Position numbers and translations under genes: made by a program. This document shows positions 1 to 9,800 of a DNA stretch of 64,000 bases, piece by piece; position 1 is the first letter of the stretch; each line of letters begins with the position of its first letter. This DNA is from Pandoraea eparura (GTDB lineage Bacteria; Pseudomonadota; Gammaproteobacteria; Burkholderiales; Burkholderiaceae): NCBI RefSeq assembly GCF_902459725.1, contig NZ_CABPSH010000003.1, positions 62,001 through 126,000 of the forward strand. The letters run 5' to 3'. The notes beneath the pieces are model-generated. The model searched no databases and was not told where the DNA came from. It saw only the letters and a program-made list of their open reading frames with translations.

Positions 1-1
1 C

Positions 2-1390
2 GCGCTGTTACGCGAGCAACGGCCGGTGTTGTCGTGGCGCGCGTTCTGCATTGGCACGCTTCGCGATGCCCTCCCGTTCGCTACCGGTTCCACCGTCGCC
101 TCACTGCTGGCGGAGCTCACGGATCCCGCCCGATCTCAAGCCCCACTCTGGCCACCGTTGGCCGCGCTGGCGATCGTGCTGATCAATCTGCTCGGCATGG
201 CGGGCTTCAACGCGACCCAACGACAGTTTCGCAACCGGATCGCGCGCACGACTCCGGCAGCCGACCTGGAGGGCTTGAGCGCGATCCTGTCCACCCCTTA
301 TCGCGCAGCCTTTGCGCAAGTGCTTGGCTTCGTGTTTTGCTACGGCGTGCTGCGCAACGGCGCCCGATACGGCATCGAACGCGGTGTATCCCACTGGTTT
401 CCCGGGATCTTCACGCGCCGCTTCGGTGATACGCTGCACGCGGCACTGGAGATTCCGCTGGCGCCCATCCCGGGTCTGACGCTGCTGCCGATCATCCACC
501 AGTTGGGAACGACCCGGCACAACGCGAGCCTGCAAATCCTCACGCAAGACAACCTCGCCGAATTGCTGATCGACACCGCACGACAGGCGCCTGCGCCTCG
601 CGAATGGCACGCCTGCCTGCAGGCGTTCATGCACGACGTCGGCGCCATGCTCCGCTCGGCTCCCCCCCGGCTTATCTGGTTCGCGCTCACGACCACCTTC
701 TACTACCTTGCGTGGATGGGCGACGGGTCGGCGCATGGTCACGGCCGCCACAACACCCTGGTGTCGAACGACAGCGCCACTGCCCTCAATGCCACACAGT
801 CGCCCTCCGGCACCGATGCGCCGAGCCTGGTGGAAGACGCGCATGTCTTCGCAGTCCTCGACGTGCTCTACGGTCTCATCGGCCTCATTTTCTCGATCGG
901 TCACAGCGCCGCGCAGCGCGAGGACATTCGCACTGCGCACGAACGTCGCGCGCCGCGACCGAAGATCAGCACCATCACGGTAGTGACGATCGCCGACTCG
1001 GGAGTATCGTCGTCAAGCTCCGTGTCAATGCGCCCCAACAGCCCATATGGCGCCGGCACCGGTGAAGTGAACAACAACAGGCTTGCAAGCCCGACGCTCG
1101 CCATTGCCGAATCCCCCACGTCACTCGTAGCATCCACATCCCACACATCACCCGTAGCACACGTAGCACACGCTTCGCAGGCAACGCGCGCCGCGGCATC
1201 CCCGTTCTCGGGCAGCCATCACGTCGATGACTGGCGTGCGAGCCGCCGGCCAGCGGGCGCACGACGACACGGCACGACAATGGCGCCAGGTGCGCTAAAC
1301 CCGCCACAGCGTTATGCAAGGTGGCCCAGCGCCGCCTCCCAAGCGTCGGAAGACTCGGACGACGAGCCCCGGGAAACAACACCCCTGTGA
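2..1390 (+). CDS. Unknown membrane-associated protein, 5' end outside window
   Basis: I do not recognise this protein. The frame is open to the left edge of the window, so the true start probably lies upstream; an internal GTG at 26 is the first possible start seen. Hydrophobic stretches lie near residues 45-65, 95-115 and 275-295, so it may be membrane-bound. The last 150 residues are rich in Ser, Ala and Thr with short repeats such as TSHTSPVAHVAHAS, and look disordered. Such a tail is seen in some secreted or surface proteins, but nothing here proves secretion. It ends 129 bases before the next gene on the same strand. Confidence 0.6.
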   Translation, partial: ALLREQRPVLSWRAFCIGTLRDALPFATGSTVASLLAELTDPARSQAPLWPPLAALAIVLINLLGMAGFNATQRQFRNRIARTTPAADLEGLSAILSTPYRAAFAQVLGFVFCYGVLRNGARYGIERGVSHWFPGIFTRRFGDTLHAALEIPLAPIPGLTLLPIIHQLGTTRHNASLQILTQDNLAELLIDTARQAPAPREWHACLQAFMHDVGAMLRSAPPRLIWFALTTTFYYLAWMGDGSAHGHGRHNTLVSNDSATALNATQSPSGTDAPSLVEDAHVFAVLDVLYGLIGLIFSIGHSAAQREDIRTAHERRAPRPKISTITVVTIADSGVSSSSSVSMRPNSPYGAGTGEVNNNRLASPTLAIAESPTSLVASTSHTSPVAHVAHASQATRAAASPFSGSHHVDDWRASRRPAGARRHGTTMAPGALNPPQRYARWPSAASQASEDSDDEPRETTPL

Positions 1391-1519
1391 AGCGCCGGCG
1401 CAGCGCACTTGCCCTGCCCGCGCCGGCGTGGCATCGTGCACCTCATGTGCGCACCGTGTGCGACTTGTGCGCCCGGACGTTTGTTGATGCGCGTTCGCCC
1501 CCTGCCTGCCGGAGTCTTC

Positions 1520-2704
1520 ATGCTTTCCACCCCCCCGAGCGAACTCGCCCGTAACCTGCTGGTCATTCTTGTGCTCAGCCTGTTGATGATCGGCACGTTA
1601 TGGATTCTGCTCCCGTTTCTGCCGGCATTTATTTGGGCGGTGACGATCGTCGCGTCCACCTGGCCGCTGCTCATTGGCCTGCAACGCCGCCTGTGGGGAA
1701 AGCGATGGCTCGCCACCACCGTCATGATCATCGGCATGCTTGTGATCGTCGTCGCGCCGCTGTCCGCCGCGATCGGCACGCTGATCGGGCACGCCTCCGA
1801 CATCAGCGAGCAAGTGCATTCCATTGGGCAACGCGGCCTGCCGATGCCGCCCGACTGGCTGATCCGCATCCCCGTGGTAGGCCAACGAGCCAGCGAAGAG
1901 TGGCAGGCGCTTGCCGCCGCCGGCCCCGGGGGTCTCGTCGCGAGGATTCAGCCGTATGCCGTCAAGGCGGCCGCGTGGGGATTCTCCAAGCTGGGGTCGA
2001 TCGGCCTGCTCGTGGTTCACCTCGGCCTCACGCTGATCATCTCCGGCATTCTCTTCATGCAGGGGGAGCGCGCGGCGCGAGCGTTGATTCGCATCGCGCG
2101 ACGCCTCGGCGGCGACCGAGGCGAGGAATCGGTCCGGCTCGCCGGGATGTCGATTCGCGCGGTGGCGCTCGGGATCGTGGTCACGGCCGTGACGCAGTCG
2201 CTGCTCGGCGGCCTCGGTCTGTGGTTGACGGGCGTGCCGCTGTCGGGCTTCCTGACGGCGCTGATGCTGGTGCTGTGTGTCGCCCAGATCGGTCCGTTCC
2301 CCGTGTTGCTCTCGAGTGTGGCGTGGCTCTATTGGCAGGACAGTCCGACGCTCGCCACGCTGCTGCTGGTGCTGTCGGTCTTCATCGGCATGCTGGACAA
2401 CGTCATGCGCCCGATGCTGATCCGCCGGGGGGCCGATTTGCCGATGACGTTGATTCTCGCGGGGGTGCTCGGCGGAATGCTGACGTTCGGGATCGTTGGC
2501 CTGTTCGTCGGCCCGGTGATTCTGGCAGTGACCTATACGCTGCTCAATGCCTGGATCAACGAAGGCCTGAACCGTGCACCGCTGTCGCCGAGCGGCGCAC
2601 CACCGGCCGCACCAACCGCGCCCAAGCCGGAGGCGTCATCGCCTGACGCTGCGGCGGCGCATCCGACCCATCCCCCGGGGACACCGAACGACAAACGCTC
2701 GTGA
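1520..2704 (+). CDS. AI-2E family (YdiK/PerM-type) transporter
   Basis: Inner-membrane protein of the AI-2E exporter/PerM superfamily, 394 residues, about the usual family size. Hydrophobic helices alternate with a soluble loop (about residues 75-150) in the family pattern, and the second half carries the conserved stretch with DNVMRPMLI and a GGMLTFGIVGLFVGPV-like segment. The substrate is unknown; most members have no proven link to autoinducer 2. The start is ATG 1520, chosen because GGAG lies five bases upstream and the helix pattern begins there; an upstream in-frame start would add 37 Cys/Arg-rich residues. The C-terminus is Pro/Ala-rich. Confidence 0.85.
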   Translation: MLSTPPSELARNLLVILVLSLLMIGTLWILLPFLPAFIWAVTIVASTWPLLIGLQRRLWGKRWLATTVMIIGMLVIVVAPLSAAIGTLIGHASDISEQVHSIGQRGLPMPPDWLIRIPVVGQRASEEWQALAAAGPGGLVARIQPYAVKAAAWGFSKLGSIGLLVVHLGLTLIISGILFMQGERAARALIRIARRLGGDRGEESVRLAGMSIRAVALGIVVTAVTQSLLGGLGLWLTGVPLSGFLTALMLVLCVAQIGPFPVLLSSVAWLYWQDSPTLATLLLVLSVFIGMLDNVMRPMLIRRGADLPMTLILAGVLGGMLTFGIVGLFVGPVILAVTYTLLNAWINEGLNRAPLSPSGAPPAAPTAPKPEASSPDAAAAHPTHPPGTPNDKRS

Positions 2705-3090
2705 GCGCTGTCACTGGCGACGGTGGGCTGTCACGCCCATCGGACGCATTTTTCGGATTGCTTCACCTGTCGCCGCTCGCCGCAACGTGGCTAAATACTT
2801 CCCGTACTCACTGGATTTCGGGAAATATCAAATGCCACACGCCACAGCCTCCCCACAGCCCGTTCTGCGCGCGCGGCGCTCGCTGCGCGTGCCGCGCCGC
2901 GCCCGTGTCGGCGATCCCCCGCTGTTACGCCGGGTCGGCAACGAACTCGCCTACACGCCCACGCGGTGCCGCGTGAGCGCAAGCCTGATGGTCGGTCGCA
3001 TCAATCCGTGGTGGCAACGATTGTCTCCGGCAGGTCTCAGTGACACTCGCGTGTGCGAGATATCGCCATGCGCATAAACGACAAACGCGC
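2705..3090. other. Intergenic region without a clear gene
   Basis: No convincing gene. A weak hairpin (GTGGGC/GCCCAT, 2725-2742) followed closely by a run of five T could end the upstream permease transcript. A possible 81-residue frame starting at ATG 2832 is Arg/Pro-rich, has no recognisable domain and no good ribosome site, so I do not call it. Confidence 0.4.
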
Positions 3091-4374
3091 TTATCTCGCC
3101 TTCGCGGGCAGGATCTGACCCGAGACCTCGCCGAAGCCGATGCGGTAGCCGTCACCCTGGCACCAGCCGGCGATCATCACGGTATCGCCGTCTTCGATGA
3201 ACGTGCGTTTCGCGCCGCTGGCCAGCGTGATCGGGTTCTTGCCGTTCCACGTCAGTTCGAGCAGGCTGCCGAACGAGTCCGGCGTCGGACCGCTGATCGT
3301 GCCCGAGCCCATCAGGTCGCCAACGCGCACATTGCAGCCCGAGACCGTATGGTGAGCGAACTGTTGCGCCATGCTCCAGTACATGTGACGGAAGTTTGTA
3401 CGGCAGATGGACGTCGCCTGCGCGTCGCCGTCGGCTTGCATCAGCACTTCCAGTGCGATGTCGAACGCATGCTTGCCCTGCTGCTGCAGGTACGAGACCG
3501 GCTGGGGATTCTGCTCGGGGCCGGCCACGCGGAACGGTTCGAGCGCTTCCATCGTCACCACCCACGGCGAGATGGACGTGCCGAACGACTTGGCATTGAA
3601 CGGGCCGAGCGGCACATACTCCCATTGCTGCAGGTCGCGCGCCGACCAGTCGTTGAGCAACACCATGCCGAAGATGGCCGCTTCCGCCGCATCCACGCTC
3701 AGGCTCTCGCCCAGCGACGTATCGCGACCGACGATGAAGCCGGTTTCGAGTTCGAAGTCGAGCTTGCGGCAGGCGTCGAAAATCGGACGCGGCGCATCGG
3801 GCAGCTTGATCTGTCCGTTCGGGCGATGAATCGGCGTGCCGCTCACAACCACGGAGCTGGCACGGCCGTTATAGCCGATGGGAATTTCTAACCAGTTCGG
3901 CAGCAGCGCGTTGGCCGGATCGCGGAACATGCTGCCCACGTTGGTCGCGTGCTCTCGGGACGAGTAGAAGTCGGTGTAGCCGGGCACTTGCACGGGCAGG
4001 TGCAGCGTGGCCTGTGCGAGCGGCACGAGCGCCTGGGCCCGCAGCGCGGCGTTTTCACGCAGGGTGGCTTCGCCGTCCATGGCGAGCAGCGACGTCAGGC
4101 GCGCGCGTGTGGCTCGCCACGCCGCGCTGCCCAGTGCCACGAACGCGTTGATGGCGGGCTGCGAGAAGACCGTCGCGCCGCTCGCCTCGGCGACCTTGAG
4201 CACGCCGGCGGCTTCGAGCGCCGCCAGATCCAGTACCTGATCGCCAATGGCCACGCCAACGCGCGGCGTCGGTTGCGACGCGGTGCTGAACACACCATAC
4301 GGCAGGTTTTGCAGGGGGAAGTCGGTCACGCCAGTGTTGGCGGACGCGACCCAGCTTTGCGGGAGTGCGGACAT
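3091..4374 (-). CDS. fahA: Fumarylacetoacetase
   Basis: Last enzyme of tyrosine/homogentisate catabolism (EC 3.7.1.2): hydrolyses 4-fumarylacetoacetate to fumarate and acetoacetate in the cytoplasm. At 427 residues it matches the family length. An N-terminal SH3-like domain (about 1-115) is followed by the catalytic domain with FYSSREHATNVGSMFRD (the Asp/His active-site region) and EIPIGYNGRASSVVVSG. The start has AAGGAA about eight bases upstream. It lies 100 bases downstream of hmgA on the same strand, so the two are probably cotranscribed and controlled by the divergent LysR gene. Confidence 0.96.
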   Translation of the reverse strand: MSALPQSWVASANTGVTDFPLQNLPYGVFSTASQPTPRVGVAIGDQVLDLAALEAAGVLKVAEASGATVFSQPAINAFVALGSAAWRATRARLTSLLAMDGEATLRENAALRAQALVPLAQATLHLPVQVPGYTDFYSSREHATNVGSMFRDPANALLPNWLEIPIGYNGRASSVVVSGTPIHRPNGQIKLPDAPRPIFDACRKLDFELETGFIVGRDTSLGESLSVDAAEAAIFGMVLLNDWSARDLQQWEYVPLGPFNAKSFGTSISPWVVTMEALEPFRVAGPEQNPQPVSYLQQQGKHAFDIALEVLMQADGDAQATSICRTNFRHMYWSMAQQFAHHTVSGCNVRVGDLMGSGTISGPTPDSFGSLLELTWNGKNPITLASGAKRTFIEDGDTVMIAGWCQGDGYRIGFGEVSGQILPAKAR

Positions 4375-4401
4375 GGGGAGTTCCTTGTTCGAGGTAGCGC
4401 A

Positions 4402-4436
4402 TCGGCCGGCGCTGCGCCATCGATGGGCGCGGCCGA
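4402..4436 (-). terminator. Intercistronic hairpin between hmgA and fahA
   Basis: TCGGCC and GGCCGA arms enclose a GC-rich, partly self-complementary core, in the gap between the two genes. No T-run follows, so it is more likely an mRNA-stabilising or processing hairpin than a full terminator. Confidence 0.35.
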
Positions 4437-4474
4437 CCGTGTCAGGGGTTGGCGACGTTGCGGCGCGAGGCCGC

Positions 4475-5794
4475 TTACTTCTGGTTCGGGTTGAAGTGTT
4501 TCTTCAGCCCTTGCCAGCAGGTGTAGTAGTTGTCCTGCCGCTGCTTGGTCTCCAGCGCAAAGCGCGTGGGACGGATGACCGCCGGCGTCTCGAACATGAA
4601 AGCCATCGTCGCGTCGACCTTGTGCGGCCGGCTCGTGTCGGCCGCGGAGGCCTTCTCGAACGTGTCCGCATCGGGGCCGTGGCCCGACATGCAGTTATGC
4701 AGGCTGGCGCCCCCGGGCACAAAGCCCTCGGCCTTGGCGTCGTACACGCCCTGGATGAGTCCCATGAACTCACTGGCGATATTGCGGTGGAACCAGGGCG
4801 GACGGAACGAATTTTCCATCGCCAGCCAGCGCGGCGGGAAGATCACAAAGTCGATGTCGTCCACGCCCGGGGCATTGCTTTGCGATTGCAGCACCAGGAA
4901 GATCGACGGGTCCGGGTGGTCGAAGCTGATCGAACCGATCGTGTTGAAGTGACGCAGATCGTACTTGTAAGGCGCGTAGTTGCCATGCCAGGCCACCACG
5001 TCGAGCGGCGAATGGCCAATATCGGCACGCCACAGCGCGCCGCCAAATTTCGCCACCAGCTCGAAGTCGCCTTCGACATCCTCATAGGCCGCCACGGGCG
5101 TGAGGAAGTCGCGCGGATTCGCCAGGCCGTTCGAGCCGATCGGGCCGAGATCCGGCAGACGGAACAACGCGCCATAGTTCTCGCACACATAGCCGCGTGC
5201 GCGGCCATCGGGCAGCGTCACACGAAAGCGCACGCCACGCGGCAGCACGGCGATTTCATAGGGCGCCACCTCGAGCACCCCGAACTCCGTCGCGATCCGC
5301 AAACGCCCTTCCTGAGGCACGACGAGCAACTCGCCGTCAGCGTTATAGAAGAAGCGGCCGTCCATCGACTGATTCGCCGCATACACATGAATGCCGCAAC
5401 CGCGCCCGGCATCCGGGCCGCCGTTGCCGGCCATCGTCACCATGCCGTCGATGAAATCAGTCGGCGCGTCGGGCATCGGCAACGGATCCCAGCGCATTTG
5501 GTCGGGAGGCGTCGGCACGTCGTCGAAATGGCTCAGCCAGCGCGAGGTCGCAATGGCGGAAAACGGCTTGTGCATCGCGGCAGGACGAATGCGATACACC
5601 CACGAGCGACGGTTATGACCGCGCGGTGCCGTGAACGCCGTGCCCGAGAGTTGTTCCGCATACAGGCCGTACGGCGCACGCTGCGGCGAGTTCTGCCCGA
5701 CAGGTAGCGCACCCGGCAATGCTTCCGTCGCGAACTCGTTGGCAAAACCGGACAAGTAGCCCAGTTCCCCCTGAATTTGGTCTGCTTGACGCAT
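4475..5794 (-). CDS. hmgA: Homogentisate 1,2-dioxygenase
   Basis: Ring-cleaving Fe(II) dioxygenase (EC 1.13.11.5) turning homogentisate into maleylacetoacetate in the tyrosine/phenylalanine pathway. The 439-residue protein begins [21 protein letters not shown], a typical family N-terminus, and contains the iron-site stretch [23 protein letters not shown] 5794 is chosen over an upstream in-frame ATG at 5884 because AGGAGA lies ahead of it and the extra 30 residues do not look like the family. No maleylacetoacetate isomerase gene is visible nearby; its product fits fahA directly downstream. Confidence 0.96.
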   Translation of the reverse strand: MRQADQIQGELGYLSGFANEFATEALPGALPVGQNSPQRAPYGLYAEQLSGTAFTAPRGHNRRSWVYRIRPAAMHKPFSAIATSRWLSHFDDVPTPPDQMRWDPLPMPDAPTDFIDGMVTMAGNGGPDAGRGCGIHVYAANQSMDGRFFYNADGELLVVPQEGRLRIATEFGVLEVAPYEIAVLPRGVRFRVTLPDGRARGYVCENYGALFRLPDLGPIGSNGLANPRDFLTPVAAYEDVEGDFELVAKFGGALWRADIGHSPLDVVAWHGNYAPYKYDLRHFNTIGSISFDHPDPSIFLVLQSQSNAPGVDDIDFVIFPPRWLAMENSFRPPWFHRNIASEFMGLIQGVYDAKAEGFVPGGASLHNCMSGHGPDADTFEKASAADTSRPHKVDATMAFMFETPAVIRPTRFALETKQRQDNYYTCWQGLKKHFNPNQK

Positions 5795-5865
5795 GAGTGG
5801 CCTCGTCTCCTGATATCGAATGGAAACATTGTCCGACAAGCGGTTCAATTTTGCGATATAAATAG

Positions 5866-5884
5866 ATGAATCCACTCTATTCAT
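5866..5884. promoter_or_regulatory. LysR-type operator candidate, hmgA/LysR intergenic
   Basis: ATGAAT-N7-ATTCAT is a perfect dyad of the T-N11-A class bound by LysR proteins, between the divergent hmgA and LysR genes. A second, overlapping dyad ATTC-N7-GAAT (5879-5893) runs toward the LysR start, and GCGA-N6-TCGC follows at 5888-5901. Overlapping sites of this kind are usual for LysR autoregulation plus target control. Confidence 0.6.
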
Positions 5885-5907
5885 AATGCGAATAATATCG
5901 CCACCTC

Positions 5908-6816
5908 ATGATTTCCTTACGCGACGTCGATTTGAACCTGCTGGTCGTTTTCCATGCGGTCCTCACGCATCGGAGCATCTCTCAGGCGGCACGCGAGTTG
6001 GGCTTGTCTCAACCCGCGGTCAGCAACGGTTTGGCCCGCCTGCGACAGACGTTTGACGACGAACTCTTCACGCGTACCGGCACGGGGATGCAACCCACGC
6101 CGTTCGCTCAGGCGCTCGCCGAGCCAGTCTCGGCCGCTCTGGATGGCCTCTCGCGCGCGATCAATCACCGGGAGGCGTTCGATCCCGCAACCAGCCAGCG
6201 GGAATTTACGTTGGCGATGACGGATGTGGGGGAGGTGTACTTCATGCCGGCGCTCGTCGATCTGTGTACGCGGCTCGCACCTGGTGTACATCTGCGCACC
6301 GTCCGGGCGACGCTGCCCGACCTGAAGGAGGCCATGGCGTCGGGGCGCATCGATCTCGCGGTGGGGGCGTTCGACGATCTGACCGGGCCGTTCTTCCAGC
6401 GCCGCTTGTTTCGTCAACAGTATGTGAGCCTGTTTCGCATCGGCCACGCACTCGACAACCCACGCGCCGGGCTGGCGCAATTCCAGGCAGCGCGCCATCT
6501 GTTCGTCACCACCGGCGACAATCCCTACGCGCGCGTCAATCAACTTTTGGCACAGGCCGGCTTCGGTGCCGACGCCAATGTCTGGGTTCCCCACTTCATC
6601 GCCGTGCCCTACGTCGTGAGCGTCAACGATCTCGTGGTCACCGTGCCGCAGAAATTCGCCGAACGCGCTGCCGCACCGTTCGGTCTGCGGTTCGTCAAGC
6701 CGCCGCTCCGGCTTCCGGCGCTGCAAACGAATGTGTTCTGGCATCGTCGCTACCACCAGGACGGCGGGAATCAGTGGCTACGTCAATTGATCTCGGAGCA
6801 CTTCGCCGAGTCGTGA
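5908..6816 (+). CDS. LysR family transcriptional regulator (hmgA-linked)
   Basis: 302 residues, standard LysR length. The N-terminal winged HTH (about 8-66) contains RSISQAARELGLSQPAVSNGLARLR, followed by a periplasmic-binding-like effector domain. The MISLRDVDLNLLVVFHAVL start is of the NodD/PcpR-like subgroup. It is divergent from hmgA-fahA with 113 bases between the starts, so it most likely senses homogentisate or a related aromatic and controls those genes; the ligand is inferred. Confidence 0.9.
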   Translation: MISLRDVDLNLLVVFHAVLTHRSISQAARELGLSQPAVSNGLARLRQTFDDELFTRTGTGMQPTPFAQALAEPVSAALDGLSRAINHREAFDPATSQREFTLAMTDVGEVYFMPALVDLCTRLAPGVHLRTVRATLPDLKEAMASGRIDLAVGAFDDLTGPFFQRRLFRQQYVSLFRIGHALDNPRAGLAQFQAARHLFVTTGDNPYARVNQLLAQAGFGADANVWVPHFIAVPYVVSVNDLVVTVPQKFAERAAAPFGLRFVKPPLRLPALQTNVFWHRRYHQDGGNQWLRQLISEHFAES

Positions 6817-6833
6817 AAGCGAGCAACCGAGCG

Positions 6834-6851
6834 CCTGACACTGCCGTCAGG
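6834..6851. terminator. Possible terminator between converging LysR and kinase genes
   Basis: CCTGAC-ACTGCC-GTCAGG forms a 6-bp stem exactly between the two convergent genes and touches the kinase stop codon. It is short and lacks a T-run. Confidence 0.3.
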
Positions 6852-9800
6852 TGTCGCTGGCGATGGCATGTCCTTGCGCACGCAGCCAGTCGTTCCACGC
6901 TGCGTCGAGCACGTCGAACGCGGCCTCCATCTGCCCCACTGACGCCTGCGGCGCCAGATGCTCCACTTGCGCCGCAAGCGATGCCAGCGAACTGAGCCCG
7001 AATGCCATGAAGCCGCCCCGCAGACGATGTGCGGAGTGACGAAGCGAGTCGCGCGACACGTCGGCCAGCGCCGCCCGGCAGTTCGCGATGTCCTGATCCG
7101 CAATCTTGACGAACGTGTCGAGCATGTCCGACAGCGGCGCTCGCCAGTCCTTCGCGGACGTCGTATCGGATGACGGTCTCGGCGCGCTGTCGATCGGTTC
7201 GGAAGACGCCGGCAGCGGCGCAATGTCCACGCATAGCGAGGGGTAGCGCTTGCGGACAAGTTCGATGACGCGCAACAACGACCGGGCATCCACCGGCTTG
7301 TAGACGATGGCGTCGTACGGCGATGACGCTTCGCCGTCGCTGCGCATCGTAACGTCGGCCGTTGCCACGATCACCGGCACATGGGGCGCACGCGCCTTGA
7401 TTTGCGTGGCCAACGCGTGTCCGGAGAGGTGCGGCATGTTGGCGTCGGTGATCACCAGCATGTGCGAGTCGGCATCGAACGCGTCGAGCGCTTCTCGCGG
7501 GTCGTGATAGCAATCGACCATCGCGCCGAGCCCTTCCAGTTGCCTCGACAGCAACATGCCGCTGATCGGATGGTCGTCCGCGACAAGCACATACCATCCC
7601 GCCAGCGGCTTGACGCGCGTCTGCTGGCCGGCCGCGCCCGGCAAGTCGCCGCGCCCGGGCAGCCTTGGCAACGACGCCAGATCGAGCGCGTCCCAAAGCT
7701 CCGCCTGCTGGAATAGCGAGATGTCGCGCGGCCACGCCGGTGCGCTGCCGGTCGGGCGATCGACGGGGCTCGAGCGCAGCAGATAAACCGCCGCGCCCGC
7801 CATGCCACGCACCGGCCATTCGTCGGCAAACATGAGCAGACCCGCATCCTGAACGCGTCCGTTGCCCGACGACCACGATACGGCGTCGTCGTACCGGACA
7901 GGCGTGTAACCTGCGCGACGAATCAACGCGTCGAGATACGCATGGCGACGAACGAGTCCGCTCACATACGCAAACGTCTCGCCCGTTCCGACGACGGGGA
8001 CCCCCTCGCTGTCCGACGCCCAGGGCAGACGAAGCGTGAAGCGCATCGTCGTGCCCTCCCCCTCCTGACTGTCGACCTGCAGCACGCCGCCGAGCATACC
8101 GACGAACTGATGCGAAATCGCCAGCCCCAAGCCGGTACCGTGTTGCATGCCCGGCTCCGACGTGCTCTTGCCGAAGGGCCGGAACAGGTCCGCCAGATCG
8201 GCCGCCGCAATGCCAACGCCGCTGTCGCTCACCGTGAAGGCGACGTCGCAGCCTTGTGAGTCAACGTGCGTCGCCATCGCGCTGAAGGCGACGTGCCCCT
8301 TCTCGGTGAACTTGATGGCGTTGCCAACGAGATTCGTCACGACTTGCCCCAGTCGCAGGGCGTCGGTATGGACCGCACGCGAGAGCTGCGGATCGATCAT
8401 CCAGTCCAGCGTGAGTCCCTGCAACCGCGCACGTCCCGTAAAGGACAACCCGATGGCTTCGAGCTCCTTGAGCAGCGACCCGTCGCGACGATTCAGCTCG
8501 AATCGACCGACCTGAATCCGTGAGTAGTCGAGCAGATCGTTGATGAGATCGAGCAAATTGCGCGTCGAACTCTCCATCACATCGACGTAATAGCGATGAT
8601 CGTTGCCCAGATGCTGTGCGCTCAGCAATTCGAGCGACGCGAGCGTGCCATACAACGGCGTGCGCATCTCGTGGCTGACGGTCGTCAGGAAGACGTCCTT
8701 GGCACGATTGGCGCTCTCGGCGGCAAGCCGCGCCTTACGTTGCTCCAGCTCGAAGCGGCGCTGCTCCGTAACGTCGGAAAGCGTACCGATAAGCACCGGC
8801 TGTTCACGAAACACGGTATCGACGAAGCTCACGGCATAGTGGCGCTCGCCGGCATCGTCGACGGCGCTCAGCAAGCGGCGCGCCGGACGCGCCACCACAC
8901 CGCTGTGCAGTTGGCGGTACATGCGCGTCAACTCGCCGTCGCCCAGCTGTCGCAGCAGATCGATGGTGCCCGCATACGCCGGATTGCTCATCACCACACT
9001 GGGCTCGAACGGGTCGATGATCGCCATGCCGACGGGAGCCGTTTCGATCAGCGTTTGGGTGAAGGCATCTCGTTCGAGCAGGGCCGTCGTGCGCCGACGT
9101 GCCGGCTCGATCATGCGCTGACGCATGTAGCGCATCCCGGCATACAGCGCGGCAGCATACAGGCACAGCAGCAAAGTGGCGCCGATCAATAGTGTGGCGC
9201 TCTGCCGCAACAGATCCACCGGGCGAACGGCATACCGGACGTACCACGGCGACGACGCCAGATGACGCTCGAACACCAGCCGCTCGCCGTCGTATCGCAC
9301 CACCATTTGCGCGTCGCCAAAGAGCGGCAACGTGGCAAGCGTACGCAGATGCCCCAGCGACGAGAGCGGCGCGCCGGCGCTTGCCACCACAAACCCGTCC
9401 GCCGACACCAACTGAAGCGCTTCGCCCGTGTGCTCCAGCGTTCGCAGGCGGGGCGGCACGATCAGGTCGGGTGCCATGCTGGTGCCGACGTAGACCATCA
9501 GATGACCCTTGAGGTCACGGATCGGCACGAAGCTCGAGACCGCCGTCAATCCCGTTAGGGAATTGTTGTATGGGTAGGTCCAGAACGGACCGTCATTGTT
9601 TGCGGGACGACGCGTGGTGTAACGCTCGACCTTGTTGATTTCCGCGAGCATCGCGTTGGTGTCGTGCGCGAGATCGGTGGCACTGGCTGACGGCAAGTCG
9701 ACCCTCGTCCGGCGAGCGGCAAACGCCCCGTCGGCCGAGATGATGAAGGTCTCGTCCTGTCCGCCCAGCGCACTCCAGAAGTTGGCGTCGAGAATCATCA

